From Bradyrhizobium sp. AZCC 1610 (GTDB lineage: Bacteria; Pseudomonadota; Alphaproteobacteria; Rhizobiales; Xanthobacteraceae): 64,000 nucleotides of DNA. Numbering within the stretch: the stretch's first letter is position 1; the number at the start of each line of letters is the position of its first letter. A program made the translations under genes and the position numbers. Location of the stretch: assembly GCF_036924515.1 (NCBI RefSeq), contig NZ_JAZHRR010000001.1, positions 1,893,001-1,957,000 of the forward strand, written 5' to 3'. The notes below the pieces were generated by a model that was not told where the DNA came from, searched no databases, and was given only the letters and a program-made list of their open reading frames with translations. Shown here piece after piece: positions 17,731-26,505 of this stretch.

Positions 17731-18615
17731 ATGACGTTTGTTATGTTGGTCGCCGGGATCGGCCTCGTTTTGGCGGGCCTGCTGGCGATCGGCTTTGGGA
17801 TCCCGATCAAGGAATTCAGTACCGGCAACACGCTGATCATCGCCGGCGTGATCGGCGTCTGCACCGGCGCGATCATGCTCGCGCTCTGGATGACGGTGCG
17901 GGAGTTGAAGAACATCGCGCGGCGGCTCGGCGCTGGCGTGCCTGAAGCGCGCGGTGAAGCCATGGCGCGGCCCGTGCTTCCCGTCGCTGCGGCGCGGGAT
18001 TCCGCCTCTGCCGGTGGCGGCTTCCCGGCCGCTGATCAGCCCGGCGGTTCCGGACCCTTCTCTCCAGCGGCGCCGCCGCCTTTCGCTCCAGCGGCACCGC
18101 CGCCGTGGCAGAACGAGGCTGTCCTGCGTGATCACCCGATCCCGGAACCGATGCACCCCGAACCGCCAGCTACGAAGCCGAAGCGCAATTTGCTGTTTTC
18201 CTCGACATCGCGAAAAGAGCGCGAGCGCGCCCAAGCGCGGGCCAGCGAGCCGCTGCCGCCGGACCTGTTGTCGTCAGACCTTCGCTCCAGGCCGCCCACC
18301 GTGCCGCCGGTCGAAACTGGCGAACCGCAGCGGGCACCGTTCGACGATGCCTGGCCGAAAGCGGAACGCGCAAAGCCCGGTGAAAGTCCGCCGCTGCGGC
18401 GCAGCGGCCGCATGCCCCCGACGCCCACGGAAGCCAATGGCGGACCGGCGCACACCGAGGAGCAGTCGGAGGTGACGGTGCTGAAATCGGGCGTTGTCGA
18501 TGGCATGGCCTATTCGCTCTATTCCGACGGTTCGATCGAGGCCCAGATGCCGGAAGGGATGATGCGCTTCGCCTCGATCGATGAACTGCGCGCGCATCTC
18601 GACCAGCGGTCTTAG
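17731..18615 (+). CDS. membrane-anchored proline-rich protein of unknown function
   Basis: A 294-residue protein. Residues 1-60 form two hydrophobic helices (MLVAGIGLVLAGLLAIGFGIP and IIAGVIGVCTGAIMLAL). Residues 65-220 are a low-complexity, Pro/Ala/Arg-rich linker, and residues about 235-294 are a compact end domain (VTVLKSGVVDGMAYSLYSDGSIEAQ...MRFASIDELRAHL). The layout is that of an inner-membrane protein with a flexible tether and a cytoplasmic C-terminal domain. I do not recognise the family. It precedes mucR by 29 bp on the same strand and may be co-transcribed. Confidence 0.75.
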   Translation: MTFVMLVAGIGLVLAGLLAIGFGIPIKEFSTGNTLIIAGVIGVCTGAIMLALWMTVRELKNIARRLGAGVPEARGEAMARPVLPVAAARDSASAGGGFPAADQPGGSGPFSPAAPPPFAPAAPPPWQNEAVLRDHPIPEPMHPEPPATKPKRNLLFSSTSRKERERAQARASEPLPPDLLSSDLRSRPPTVPPVETGEPQRAPFDDAWPKAERAKPGESPPLRRSGRMPPTPTEANGGPAHTEEQSEVTVLKSGVVDGMAYSLYSDGSIEAQMPEGMMRFASIDELRAHLDQRS

Positions 18616-18644
18616 TGCATTCGCGATCCCAAAAAGGTTGAGCC

Positions 18645-19058
18645 ATGACCGATTCCGCCGGCAAGACGCCCGTCGAACTGACCGCCAATATCGTGTCGGC
18701 CTATCTCAGCAACAATCCGACCCAGGCCTCGGAAATCCCGAACCTGATCAGCCAGGTCCATGCCGCGCTGATGCGGGTGTCGAGCGGCCGCCCCGAGACG
18801 CCGCTCGAGCCGGCCAAGCCGGCGGTGTCGGTGAAGAAGTCGATGACCCCGGAATATCTGGTCTGCCTCGAGGACGGCAAGCGCTTCAAGTCGCTGAAGC
18901 GCCATCTGCGCTCGCAGTACAACATGACGCCGGAGCAATATCGCGACAAATGGGGCCTGCCGCCGGATTACCCGATGGTGGCGCCGAACTACGCGGTGGC
19001 GCGTTCACAGCTCGCCAAGAAGATGGGCCTCGGCCAGCAGGCGCGGAAGCGGAAGTAG
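18645..19058 (+). CDS. mucR: MucR/Ros-family transcriptional regulator
   Basis: A 137-residue regulator. The Ros/MucR zinc-finger-like domain is at residues 70-110, with MTPEYLVCLEDGKRFKSLKRH followed by the conserved MVAPNYAVARSQLAKKMGLG. MucR proteins control exopolysaccharide, motility and cell-cycle genes in rhizobia, often as nucleoid-like silencers binding AT-rich T-A steps. Here the finger reads C-x2-D-x9-H and then HLRSQYN: the positions four and five after that histidine are Gln and Tyr, so the usual second histidine is absent. Binding of a structural metal is therefore uncertain. The start is ATG 18645 with AAAAAGG upstream. Confidence 0.93.
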   Translation: MTDSAGKTPVELTANIVSAYLSNNPTQASEIPNLISQVHAALMRVSSGRPETPLEPAKPAVSVKKSMTPEYLVCLEDGKRFKSLKRHLRSQYNMTPEQYRDKWGLPPDYPMVAPNYAVARSQLAKKMGLGQQARKRK

Positions 19059-19097
19059 CCCAGAGCGTTTTCAAGCGAAGCGGGTAACCTCTAAACG

Positions 19098-19526
19098 TCA
19101 GGAAGCCGCGGCCAGCGCCTCGCGCGCGTCGGAGCGGATACGCTCGACCATGGAGCGCAAGCCGTTCGAACGCTGCGGCGTCAGGTGATCGCGAAATCCG
19201 AATTCGTCGAATACGGCCAGCGCATCCGTTGCCAGGATCTGCTGCGGCGTGCGGCCGGAATAAAGCGTGAGCAGGATCGCGATCAGGCCGCGCACGATGT
19301 GGGCGTCGCTGTCGCCCAAATATTTCAGGCGCGGCTCACCGTTGCCGCTGCGGTCGATCTGCCTGGCCAGCCAGACCTGGCTGACGCAGCCATTGACCTT
19401 GTTCTCGGCGGAATGCTCGGCGTCCGGCATCGGATCAAGCATACGGCCGAGTTCGATGACGTACCGGTAGCGGTCGTCCCACTCCTCCAGCAGCTCGAAA
19501 TTGTCCCTGATTTCGTCGATCGTCAT
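19098..19526 (-). CDS. sufE: SufE-family cysteine desulfurase sulfur acceptor
   Basis: A 142-residue protein that takes persulfide sulfur from a SufS-type cysteine desulfurase and activates it for Fe-S cluster building. The active cysteine is in NKVNGCVSQVWL near residue 53, and RGLIAILLTLYSGRTPQQIL and the C-terminal GLRSMVERIR are typical. ATG 19524-19526 (MTIDEIRDNFELLEEWDD) is chosen since the family starts there; the frame is open to 19646. No sufS or other suf gene is in the window. It converges with mucR and lies downstream of a DUF5330 gene on the same strand. Confidence 0.93.
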   Translation of the reverse strand: MTIDEIRDNFELLEEWDDRYRYVIELGRMLDPMPDAEHSAENKVNGCVSQVWLARQIDRSGNGEPRLKYLGDSDAHIVRGLIAILLTLYSGRTPQQILATDALAVFDEFGFRDHLTPQRSNGLRSMVERIRSDAREALAAAS

Positions 19527-19609
19527 CCTGGCCCGCGTCCGTTTCCTTAAAGTCCTATATAGGATGCGGATCGAACGAAAGCGACGGAAATGGAACCGGT
19601 TCCGCGGTC

Positions 19610-20032
19610 TTATTTTGAGGCCAATGGCGTCCGCGGCAGTCGCCATTCGATCGCCATGTCGTCTCCCGTCAGCGCGTCGGCGGGGGGCGACGCGTTCACG
19701 ACTACGGCCTCGGCGTCATCGCCGATCGAACTGGTGTGATCGGGCTTTTTGTCGGGGGTGCCGGGATGGTCGGGCTTGGTGATGATCTTGTACAACTGGC
19801 GGGCGCCATCCTGGGCGCGCTGGCCGATCGCCGTCGCCGCCTGACCGCCGACCTCGCAAGCCGCCGGCTGGCGCTTGCAGAACTGGCCCATGTCGGAGAC
19901 GGCCGCGGTCGCAGCCGATACGGCTTCGGACGCGCCGATCTGCGGCACCTTGTCCGATTCAGGCGTCTTTTCCCTGGGCAACAGCACGAGCACAAGCCCG
20001 AGCCAGAATGCCATGCGAAGCAGAAAAAACAT
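19610..20032 (-). CDS. DUF5330 domain protein
   Basis: A 140-residue single-pass membrane protein. MFFLLRMAFWLGLVLVLLP is an N-terminal anchor. The segment SAATAAVSDMGQFCKRQPAACEVGGQAATAIGQRAQDGARQL contains two cysteines and is typical of DUF5330, a family widespread in Rhizobiales with no known function. The C-terminus is polar and rich in D/P. It lies 83 bp upstream of sufE, but no coupling is obvious. Confidence 0.75.
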   Translation of the reverse strand: MFFLLRMAFWLGLVLVLLPREKTPESDKVPQIGASEAVSAATAAVSDMGQFCKRQPAACEVGGQAATAIGQRAQDGARQLYKIITKPDHPGTPDKKPDHTSSIGDDAEAVVVNASPPADALTGDDMAIEWRLPRTPLASK

Positions 20033-20456
20033 CTCGCGACCCCGGTCGTCTCTTATGGTTGTGTTGCGGTTAAACCGCAGCTTTGTTCCTGACTACCAGC
20101 CGTCGATAAATCGGAAGTGTTTCCATTGAGGTAAAGTCGCCAAAAATTCGCTGAAAATTGCAATGATTCGATTCGGCGTAAATTTTCGATTGATGACCCA
20201 CTATCGCGCGAAAAGTTCGCGCCGTTCGCGCATCCACCATTTCGAAACCATAGATCGATCGCGGCTTGTAACCTGTCGTTCACCATCCGCGTCGAATGAG
20301 CGCCGTGCGAGGCGTGAAACCCCCGCGAATGCACGGCGTTGGTCGGCGACTCCCCGCGCCTTAGCGTTCGCTTAAGTTCGCTCTGACACGGTGGCGCAAA
20401 GGATAATGGGGGCGTTCCGGCGCGTCTGTCCGACGAACAACCGAAGCGCGAGAGCC
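20033..20456. other. control region upstream of the DivJ-like kinase
   Basis: The stretch is AT-richer than its surroundings, with the longest AT block at 20040-20240. It separates divergently transcribed DUF5330 and the kinase. A near-consensus CtrA site lies at 20361-20375. No gene is supported; a 93-residue minus-strand frame at 20053-20334 has no family resemblance or ribosome-binding site. Confidence 0.5.
20361..20375 (+). promoter_or_regulatory. candidate CtrA site (TTAG-N7-TTAA)
   Basis: TTAG, seven bases, then TTAA: one mismatch from the CtrA consensus TTAA-N7-TTAA known from Caulobacter and other alphaproteobacteria. It lies 16 bp before one possible start of the divJ-like gene and about 82 bp before the start preferred here, so it would sit in the promoter in the latter case. 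Confidence 0.4.
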
Positions 20457-22271
20457 GTGATTGTTTTGAGTATCATCCGCGATTGTCTCGATGCCCTGCT
20501 GCATCCCTCGGCGCGATATGATGCGTTGACGCGTTCGCGTCACCGCGCATTCATGGGGCCGCGGCTGCTCGGCAGCCTGGTGGCGCTCGCAGCTTTTCCG
20601 ATCTATCTGGCGATACGCGGGGCGCCCACGGCGCTCGAGGTCGCGGCCTTCGCCTGGCTGATCGCGCCCATTCTGTTGTCCTGGTTCCTGTCGCGCACCG
20701 GCCGCTACGAAGGCGCGCATATCCTTTCCGCGCTGGCGCTGGCGAGCCTCGTCATGATGGTTGCCATAACCACCGGCGGCATCGAATCATTTGCCGCGGT
20801 CTGGCTCATCGTCGTTCCCCTGGAAGCCGCGCTGTCGGCCTCGCGCCGCGTGGTCGCATTCGCTTCCGCGCTGGCGCTGTCATGCGCCGCCTTGCTGATC
20901 GCGCTCGGACATTTTCACTTCCTGCCGGTGCCGGAGTCGAACGCGGCCCTGCGCGGCGTCCTGATGGGAGCAGGCGTGGCTTGCGCGACGCTCTATGCCG
21001 CAGGACTGGCCGTCAGCGCCGAATCGCTGGCGCGCACTTCCGTGGCGCTGCTCTATCTGGAGGAAGACCGTTATCGCTTGCTCGCGCGAAACATGAGCGA
21101 CGTGATTTCGCGTCACAACCGCAACGGCGCCGTGGAATTCATTTCGCCGGCGGCGGAAGCCATGCTCGGCACGCCGGGCGCGCGGCTCACCGGCCAGGGC
21201 CTGTTCGACCGCGTCCATGTCGTTGATCGTCCGGCCTACCTCACGGCGCTGTCGGATGCCGCGCGCGGCAGCGAGCAACGCGTCGAATTCCGTCTGCGCC
21301 GCGACGCGGTTCGCGGCCAGAACATTTCCGCAGATTTCATCTGGGTCGAGATGCGTTGCCGGCCGCTCGAGCAGGTTTCGCCCGAGGCCGATGTCGTCGC
21401 CGTGATGCGCGACGTCACCGACCGCAAGGTCCAGGAACAGGCACTCGAACTGGCGCGCACCGCCGCCGAGCAGGCGGATGCCTCCAAGACCCGATTCCTG
21501 GCCACCATGAGCCACGAACTGCGCACGCCGCTGAACGCCATCATCGGTTTCTCCGAGATGATCGTGCACGAAGAGGCGATGATGCTCGATGCCGCGCGCC
21601 GCAAGGAATACGCGCAGTTGATCAACGATTCCGGCCAGCATCTCTTGTCGGTCGTCAACGGCATCCTCGATATCTCCAAGATGGAAACCGGTAATTTCGA
21701 AATTTCGCCGGAGCCGTTCGCGCCGCGCGCGGCGCTCTTGCACTGCTGCAATTTGCTGGCGCTGAAGGCGCGGGACAACGGCGTGGATCTGATCACCCGC
21801 GCGGCGGAGGACTTGCCCGTGATGAACGGCGATCCCCGCGCGTTCAAGCAGATCGCGCTGAACCTCGTCGCCAATGCCATCAAGTTCACCGAGCGCGGCG
21901 GCAGCGTAACGGTTTCCGCCGCGGTCGAGGGCGCGCGGCTGATGCTGTGTGTCACCGATACCGGGGTCGGGATCGCCGCCGAGGATCTCTCGCGGATCGG
22001 CGATCCGTTCTTCCAGGCCGGCAAGACCTATCAGCGTAAGCACGAAGGCACCGGCCTCGGTTTGTCGATCGTGAAGAGTCTGGTCGGATTGCACGATGGC
22101 GAGATGAACGTGCAGAGCACGGTCGGCGAGGGCACCACGGTGACAGTTGCCTTGCCGCTTGACTTTGCGCCTTCGCTGACCACTTCAAACAACGTCGCGA
22201 CGCTGAAGCCGGCGTTGCGACCCGAACAGGATCAAGTCCATCAGGTGAAGAAGCGTGCCCAGGCGTATTGA
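20457..22271 (+). CDS. divJ: DivJ-like cell-cycle sensor histidine kinase
   Basis: A 604-residue kinase (from GTG 20457; in-frame GTG 20391 and ATG 20406 are alternatives with poor ribosome-binding sites). About six membrane segments (residues about 25-180) are followed by a PAS domain (DRYRLLARNMSDVISRHNRNG, ending DRKVQEQ) and the kinase core. The H-box is FLATMSHELRTPLNAIIGFSE and the downstream ARRKEYAQLINDSGQHLLSVVNGILDISKMETGNFE is characteristic of DivJ. ATPase boxes: NLVANAIKFT, DTGVGI, GTGLGLSI. DivJ phosphorylates DivK and so regulates CtrA. The next gene starts inside its last codons. Confidence 0.78.
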   Translation: MIVLSIIRDCLDALLHPSARYDALTRSRHRAFMGPRLLGSLVALAAFPIYLAIRGAPTALEVAAFAWLIAPILLSWFLSRTGRYEGAHILSALALASLVMMVAITTGGIESFAAVWLIVVPLEAALSASRRVVAFASALALSCAALLIALGHFHFLPVPESNAALRGVLMGAGVACATLYAAGLAVSAESLARTSVALLYLEEDRYRLLARNMSDVISRHNRNGAVEFISPAAEAMLGTPGARLTGQGLFDRVHVVDRPAYLTALSDAARGSEQRVEFRLRRDAVRGQNISADFIWVEMRCRPLEQVSPEADVVAVMRDVTDRKVQEQALELARTAAEQADASKTRFLATMSHELRTPLNAIIGFSEMIVHEEAMMLDAARRKEYAQLINDSGQHLLSVVNGILDISKMETGNFEISPEPFAPRAALLHCCNLLALKARDNGVDLITRAAEDLPVMNGDPRAFKQIALNLVANAIKFTERGGSVTVSAAVEGARLMLCVTDTGVGIAAEDLSRIGDPFFQAGKTYQRKHEGTGLGLSIVKSLVGLHDGEMNVQSTVGEGTTVTVALPLDFAPSLTTSNNVATLKPALRPEQDQVHQVKKRAQAY

Positions 22272-22977
22272 CGACGATGACGAGATGCCGCGCCGCCGCC
22301 GTCGCGGCGCGAAGGCGGCTGCGATTGAAGTGGAGGAAAAGCGCGGCCTTGTGATGCGCATCCTCCTGCACAGTCCGAAAGACATGGTCGCGGGCCTGCT
22401 CGCCGCTGCCGCGATCTGCGCCATCCTCGCCAATGCGCTGTTCCTGCAGGCCGGCCGCCATCCTTCGCCGATGTTCGGTTCGGTGGTGACGCTGCCGGCG
22501 CCGCAAGGCCCCGTCGTGAGCTCGTTACCGCGCCCGCGCCCGGTCGAACTGACCTCAAGGCCGGTCGAGATCGAGCCGCCGGAAAGCCGGCCGGTCGAGG
22601 TCAGGGGCGCTGATCCCAAACACGTCGAGATCAGGAGCGCCGATCCCAGGAACACCGATTCCAAGAACGCCGATCCGATGACCAATCTGATGGTCAAGTC
22701 GACCGGTGCGCCTACCGCGGCACCCGCGAATGTGGCGCGTCCGCCCGCGCCGATTCCGGCCACCGCGCAAAGCGCCGGCGCGCGCCGCGTGGCGGCGGTG
22801 CAGCGCGCGCTCACGCAATATGGCTACGGCCAGTTGAAGCCGACCGGCGCGGTCGGTGCCGACACGCAGGCCGCCATCTCGAAATTCGAGCGCGACCGCA
22901 AGCTCCCGGTGACCGGCCAGATGTCCGATCGCCTGGTGAAAGAGCTTACGGCAATGATCGGGCATCCGATCGACTAG
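22255..22977 (+). CDS. peptidoglycan-binding-domain membrane protein
   Basis: A 240-residue protein. Residues 1-30 are a very basic cytoplasmic segment (DDDDEMPRRRRRGAK), residues about 45-68 are one transmembrane helix, and a linker rich in P/V/E with repeated RPVE motifs (about 80-150) leads to a C-terminal PG_binding_1-type domain (AAVQRALTQYGYGQLKPTGAVGADTQAAISKFERDRKLPVTGQMSDRLV). It probably contacts the cell wall while anchored in the inner membrane. The GTG start overlaps the end of the divJ-like gene by 17 bp, indicating co-translation with it. Confidence 0.8.
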   Translation: MPRRIDDDDEMPRRRRRGAKAAAIEVEEKRGLVMRILLHSPKDMVAGLLAAAAICAILANALFLQAGRHPSPMFGSVVTLPAPQGPVVSSLPRPRPVELTSRPVEIEPPESRPVEVRGADPKHVEIRSADPRNTDSKNADPMTNLMVKSTGAPTAAPANVARPPAPIPATAQSAGARRVAAVQRALTQYGYGQLKPTGAVGADTQAAISKFERDRKLPVTGQMSDRLVKELTAMIGHPID

Positions 22978-23012
22978 CTTCCGCCTGGTCGCTGGCCTAT
23001 ACCGTCGCCACC

Positions 23013-23357
23013 ATGCGATTGAAATCCAGCATCTGGGTGGCCGCTTACCTGCGCCGCTGCCAGACCGAGGGAATCTTTGGCGCCGTGCGCAAGCGCGGGG
23101 CGGAGGAGGCGGGGGCGGTGTTCGTCAAGGTGGCGCTGCTCGACGGCAACGCCATGCTGTATGCACCGGCGCCGCAGACCGTCTATGACGAGAGCCGCCC
23201 GGCCGAGCGCTTGTTCGTGTCCGCTTCGCTGCAGCCGGTGCCGGAGCAATCGGTGGAAGAACGCCTCGCCAAGGAACTCCGGTTCGATCCCGACGCCTGG
23301 ATCGTCGAGACCGAGGACCGGGCAGGGCGGCATTTTCTGGATCTGGCGAAGTCTTAG
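23013..23357 (+). CDS. DUF1491 family protein
   Basis: A 114-residue soluble protein matching DUF1491, a family of small alphaproteobacterial proteins. Typical features are MRLKSSIWVAAYLRRCQTEGIFG at the start, a central GAVFVKVALLDG strand, and LRFDPDAWIVETEDRAGRHFLDL at the end. No catalytic residues are assigned for the family. It follows the peptidoglycan-binding protein by 35 bp on the same strand and likely shares its transcript. Its stop overlaps the convergent DUF2336 gene by 4 bp. Confidence 0.85.
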   Translation: MRLKSSIWVAAYLRRCQTEGIFGAVRKRGAEEAGAVFVKVALLDGNAMLYAPAPQTVYDESRPAERLFVSASLQPVPEQSVEERLAKELRFDPDAWIVETEDRAGRHFLDLAKS

Positions 23358-24331
23358 CGCTTCTGGCCGTCGGTGCCGGTGCGTACCGCCGGAGAGCTTC
23401 CGGGCTGCACCGAGGGGCGGGTCTGCGGGGTCGCGACGCGCGCGCGATGCCGGTCGTCGTCGTAGAGCGCGGCGCGGTATTTGGCGCGGGTGACGGCCAT
23501 GGTCGAGCCGCGCCACGCCGCCAGCATTACCAGCGCGGACCGTTCGCTCAGCCGGTCGTAGAGCCGTGACAGCCTATAGACGTTGTGCACGGAGGAGCCG
23601 AACTCGGGATTGAGGAACAGCAGCACGCGCTGGAAGGCTGCGCTCGGCATGTCCAGTGCGCGCGCGGCGCAGGCCAGCGGCTCGCCACCGGGATCGTGGA
23701 CCACCTGTTCGGCAATCCGCTGCGGCAGGATCAATGCTTCGCCCAGTTCGAGCGCGAAGTTTTCGGTGTCCTCGGCGAACGCGGCCATCTCCAGGATATG
23801 GAGCGCGCGCGCGGCGCGGGCTGCCGGAATTCGCGGCGAGGCTTTCAGCGGCGTGTCGGCGATATTGTGCAGGATCAGCGCGCGCTCGCTGGCGCCGGCC
23901 GCGAAGAACATGTCGCTGATTTCGGCGGCATCGTTGGGCCGCATCGACAGGGTGGACGCCATCCGCAACTGCGCTTCGGTCGGCGGCTTCAGCGTCGGCG
24001 CGCTGGTCGGCGCGGCGGCAATCGCGGCTGCGAGCGGCAGCGCCTCGCCGGGATGCGAACGCCGCAGCCCGAGCTTGTCCATGATCTCGGCCGGTGTTGC
24101 CGGATAGATCGCGAGCCGCGCCCGCACAGCGGCGCGGGTAGCGTCATCGACCTGGTCGATCAAACGGGACGTCAGTTCGATGAACTGCCGCTCCTCGTCG
24201 GCGGAATGGGCGCTGGTCTGGACATAGAGGTCGGTCAGCACGCGCAGCAAGGTAGGCCTGATATCGACCCCCTCGCGGCGCGAGAGCGTCATCAGCCCGT
24301 CGAATCCCGGAAACAATAGAGCTGCTGTCAT
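23354..24331 (-). CDS. DUF2336 domain protein
   Basis: A 325-residue protein with the DUF2336 pattern: RPTLLRVLTDLYVQT...EERQFIELTSRLIDQVDDATRAAVRARLA near the N-terminus, followed by HEAT/ankyrin-like helical repeats. DUF2336 proteins are common in Rhizobiales and Rhodospirillales; function unknown. The protein ends with a basic, polar tail (DDDRHRARVATPQTRPSVQP). The gene is convergent with DUF1491 and its upstream region carries a perfect TTAA-N7-TTAA motif at 24385-24399, which suggests cell-cycle control. Confidence 0.85.
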   Translation of the reverse strand: MTAALLFPGFDGLMTLSRREGVDIRPTLLRVLTDLYVQTSAHSADEERQFIELTSRLIDQVDDATRAAVRARLAIYPATPAEIMDKLGLRRSHPGEALPLAAAIAAAPTSAPTLKPPTEAQLRMASTLSMRPNDAAEISDMFFAAGASERALILHNIADTPLKASPRIPAARAARALHILEMAAFAEDTENFALELGEALILPQRIAEQVVHDPGGEPLACAARALDMPSAAFQRVLLFLNPEFGSSVHNVYRLSRLYDRLSERSALVMLAAWRGSTMAVTRAKYRAALYDDDRHRARVATPQTRPSVQPGSSPAVRTGTDGQKR

Positions 24332-24384
24332 GTCAGGTGTACGCGACTTCGGTAATCCCCTCGGGTCAGCCTACGCAGCGCGCT

Positions 24385-24399
24385 TTAAGAGTTGGTTAA
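24385..24399. promoter_or_regulatory. candidate CtrA box (TTAA-N7-TTAA)
   Basis: TTAA at 24385-24388 and TTAA at 24396-24399 with exactly seven bases between: a perfect match to the CtrA core. It lies 54 bp upstream of the DUF2336 start and about 180 bp upstream of the small protein at 24577. CtrA regulation is inferred from consensus only. Confidence 0.55.
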
Positions 24400-24576
24400 G
24401 GAAAACAGCCCGTGAAGAAATCCGATAAAATGCCAGCTTTCGGCGGGCGCGAGCAGTGCCGGACCCCGTAACTGTACCGCCTGCACAAATTAAGATGCCG
24501 TTAACCACGTTCTGTTCTGAATAATGGCATGTCGCCGGCCAGATCGTGTCCGTGCGGCAACCAGAAAGAACGGAAC

Positions 24577-24777
24577 ATGGGCACCATCATTGAATTTCCG
24601 GCGGATGCGGCTTCGCGGCGGCCGGGCTCAACCATGGATGGCGCTCCACGCGATGGCTTGGGAACCGTGCTGATCCTTCCCGTTGTCCGCATCGAACGTA
24701 AAGCCGGCGAGACCGGCGACGGGCGCGGGCCGGAAGAGGGGGCGGCGCCCGGTCGCCGTCGCCGTCGGCGCCCCTGA
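24577..24777 (+). CDS. small conserved hypothetical protein
   Basis: A 66-residue protein beginning MGTIIEFPADAASRR and containing GTVLILPVVRIER, ending in a basic tail RRRRRRP. I recall similar short proteins with the same opening from other Bradyrhizobium genomes, but not the function. Start ATG 24577 has a purine-rich AACGGAAC directly upstream; a longer frame from 24529 looks less likely. It is followed 16 bp later by the lipoprotein gene, so the two are probably an operon. Confidence 0.6.
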   Translation: MGTIIEFPADAASRRPGSTMDGAPRDGLGTVLILPVVRIERKAGETGDGRGPEEGAAPGRRRRRRP

Positions 24778-24793
24778 ACGACGGACATTTGAA

Positions 24794-25567
24794 ATGCCGG
24801 AGCTGTGCCTCCCGATCCGGACCACCGGGCTTCGGTCACTCCCGGTTCTCATGCTGCTCGTGGCAAGTGCGGTGCTCGGCGGCTGCAGCGGCGGCGATTT
24901 CGGGCGCACTCGCGCGGATATGCGCAACGACGACATGCACCGCTGGCTCGGTGCCGAGGCCACGGCTAGTGTCGGCCTCAAGCCGTCGCACTTCCAGCTC
25001 ACCGAGAACGAGCGCCAGCTTCGCGATCTCGCCTATCCCCTGATCGAGCCGCCGCATTCGCGGCCCGCCTGGAAGAGCGTGTTCGGCGATTACCAGCCAT
25101 TGCCCTCGCCATGGCGGCAGAAGGTGGTGTTCGACCGCACCACCTACGGACGCGCTTTGATCGACGAGCCGCACCGCTCGCACACCTCGCGCTATCAGCA
25201 ATTGATCGAGGACGTCCGCAACGACATCACGCGGTTCGAGCCGTTCTTTGCCTCCGCCGCGCGCGTCATCGAACTCGACCGCAAGCGTAGCGCCAGCCTC
25301 AAGATGGTGTCGGAACTGTCGCCGCGCGAAGCGGCCGATGCGATCGCCCGCATGGAAGAGAACACGCTGATCGTGCAATGGGTCCAGCAATGCCTGGAGC
25401 GGCGCATTTCATCGTATCGCTGGGCGCTGGAGCGGCTGGTGATTCAGACGCCCGACACTATCGCGGCCGATGCGGACCGCCTGATCGGTGAACTCGCGGC
25501 GCAAACCGCCAACCCGCCGGTTGCCGCGCAGCCCGTGATCGGGCGCGCCGTGACGGTGAAGGGGTAA
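24794..25567 (+). CDS. putative lipoprotein of unknown function
   Basis: A 257-residue protein. Residues 1-33 form a lipoprotein signal peptide with the lipobox VLGGC, so the mature protein would be lipidated at that cysteine. The rest is mostly helical, with RNDDMHRWLGAEATAS, an aromatic-basic middle (GDYQPLPSPWRQKVVFDRTTYGRAL) and a helix SPREAADAIARMEENTLIVQWVQQCLERR. No family recognised. The start is ATG 24794-24796. Its stop is followed at once by the end of the transposase remnant, which could therefore have trimmed the true 3' end, although the frame closes cleanly. Confidence 0.75.
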   Translation: MPELCLPIRTTGLRSLPVLMLLVASAVLGGCSGGDFGRTRADMRNDDMHRWLGAEATASVGLKPSHFQLTENERQLRDLAYPLIEPPHSRPAWKSVFGDYQPLPSPWRQKVVFDRTTYGRALIDEPHRSHTSRYQQLIEDVRNDITRFEPFFASAARVIELDRKRSASLKMVSELSPREAADAIARMEENTLIVQWVQQCLERRISSYRWALERLVIQTPDTIAADADRLIGELAAQTANPPVAAQPVIGRAVTVKG

Positions 25568-25933
25568 AGAGTGGACTCATTAGCACGCAGCCAAATTCGG
25601 ATCGATGCGCGCTTGATGAACGCTAGATAGTTGGCCGAGAGTTTGTCGTACCGGGTCGCGACACGCCGACATTGCCTGGTCTTGTTGAAGAATCGTTCGA
25701 TCAAATTCCGCGTGCGGTACAGATACGGGCTAAGCAGATCCGTAGTTCTCTAGTAGGTCGCGCCAAGGTGCTCCTGACCCCAGGACCCAAAAGATACCAT
25801 TGAGCACGCGACGGTCATTTACACGCCGAATGCCGCGTGGCTTGTTGGACAGCATCGGCTTGATCGAGGTCCACTCATAATCGCCGAGTTCGTAGCGCAT
25901 GATTCGAGGCTCGAGTTTTGGAGATTGAATCAC
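25568..25933 (-). pseudogene. internally deleted IS5-family transposase remnant
   Basis: Two pieces of one transposase lie back to back. The start (residues of MRYELGDYEWTSIKPML to GAPWRDLLENYG, start ATG 25898-25900) spans about 25736-25900, then after a break the C-terminal piece LSPYLYRTRNLIERFFNK...RRVATRYDKLSANYLAFI...RIWLRANEST spans about 25568-25735. The roughly 170 residues between them, with the catalytic DDE residues, are gone. The last codons run straight into the lipoprotein gene with no stop, so the end was also trimmed. It resembles the IS427 group of IS5. Inactive. Confidence 0.85.
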
Positions 25934-26505
25934 GTTCGCGGTGGCCCCAGCCCCATCAACCCGAAATGGCTAGCGATGGTGCCGCCAATGTTCTGAATTT
26001 ACTTCCGCTTTCCGGATGAAGATCAGATAGTGGGAAAGTATGCATACCTCATACACCGCGGGAGCCGAGCTATTATAAGAGGCTTTGCGCTGGCCGCCCG
26101 ATGCCTGCCGGCCGGCGTATCGACGACTCTCACCGGGGTAGACCGGAAGTCGCCGTGGTCCGGCCAAACCGACGCGAATGACCCAATTCGGCCGTCCGCT
26201 TATCTGACCTCACACGCGGCTTTTTTATGCCGTGAACCCCTGTACAATGAGAGCTGCGCGATCAAAGTATGCTTACGGAAAACAAGCGGGCCATGCCACA
26301 TCAATGTGCAGCGGGAAACGGTAGGCAAGTCGTCATACGGGTGGGGTTCGGAACACGCGACTGCCCCCTGCGCGTCGGGGACGGCGATGAGTTTGCCTAA
26401 CGCACAGGGGAAGATCACGCCTTACAAGTTCGTGCACCCGGAAGAGGAGCGTTAGGCCCCGCCGGTTCACGGATGCGAGCTTCTGAGTATTGGTGATCCA
26501 TATCT
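25934..26505. other. decayed intergenic DNA
   Basis: 572 bp with no gene I can support. It contains a 23-bp repeat (26130-26152) related to another at 30981-31003. The longest open frame here (26030-26455 plus) shows no family features or ribosome-binding site. Confidence 0.5.
26130..26152 (+). repeat. degenerate repeat shared with 30981-31003
   Basis: TCACCGGGGTA followed by a GGAAGTC motif; about 20 of 23 positions agree with the copy at 30981-31003. Both occur in decayed DNA and both encode the chance peptide RLPVYPGE on the minus strand. The copies probably belong to a dispersed intergenic family. Confidence 0.5.

Noticed and set aside
20053..20334. A 93-residue minus-strand frame before the DivJ-like gene
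   Set aside because: No ribosome-binding site and no resemblance to a family; it lies in the control region.
26030..26455. A 141-residue plus-strand frame in the decayed island
   Set aside because: No ribosome-binding site, no recognisable fold, and it crosses a degenerate repeat.
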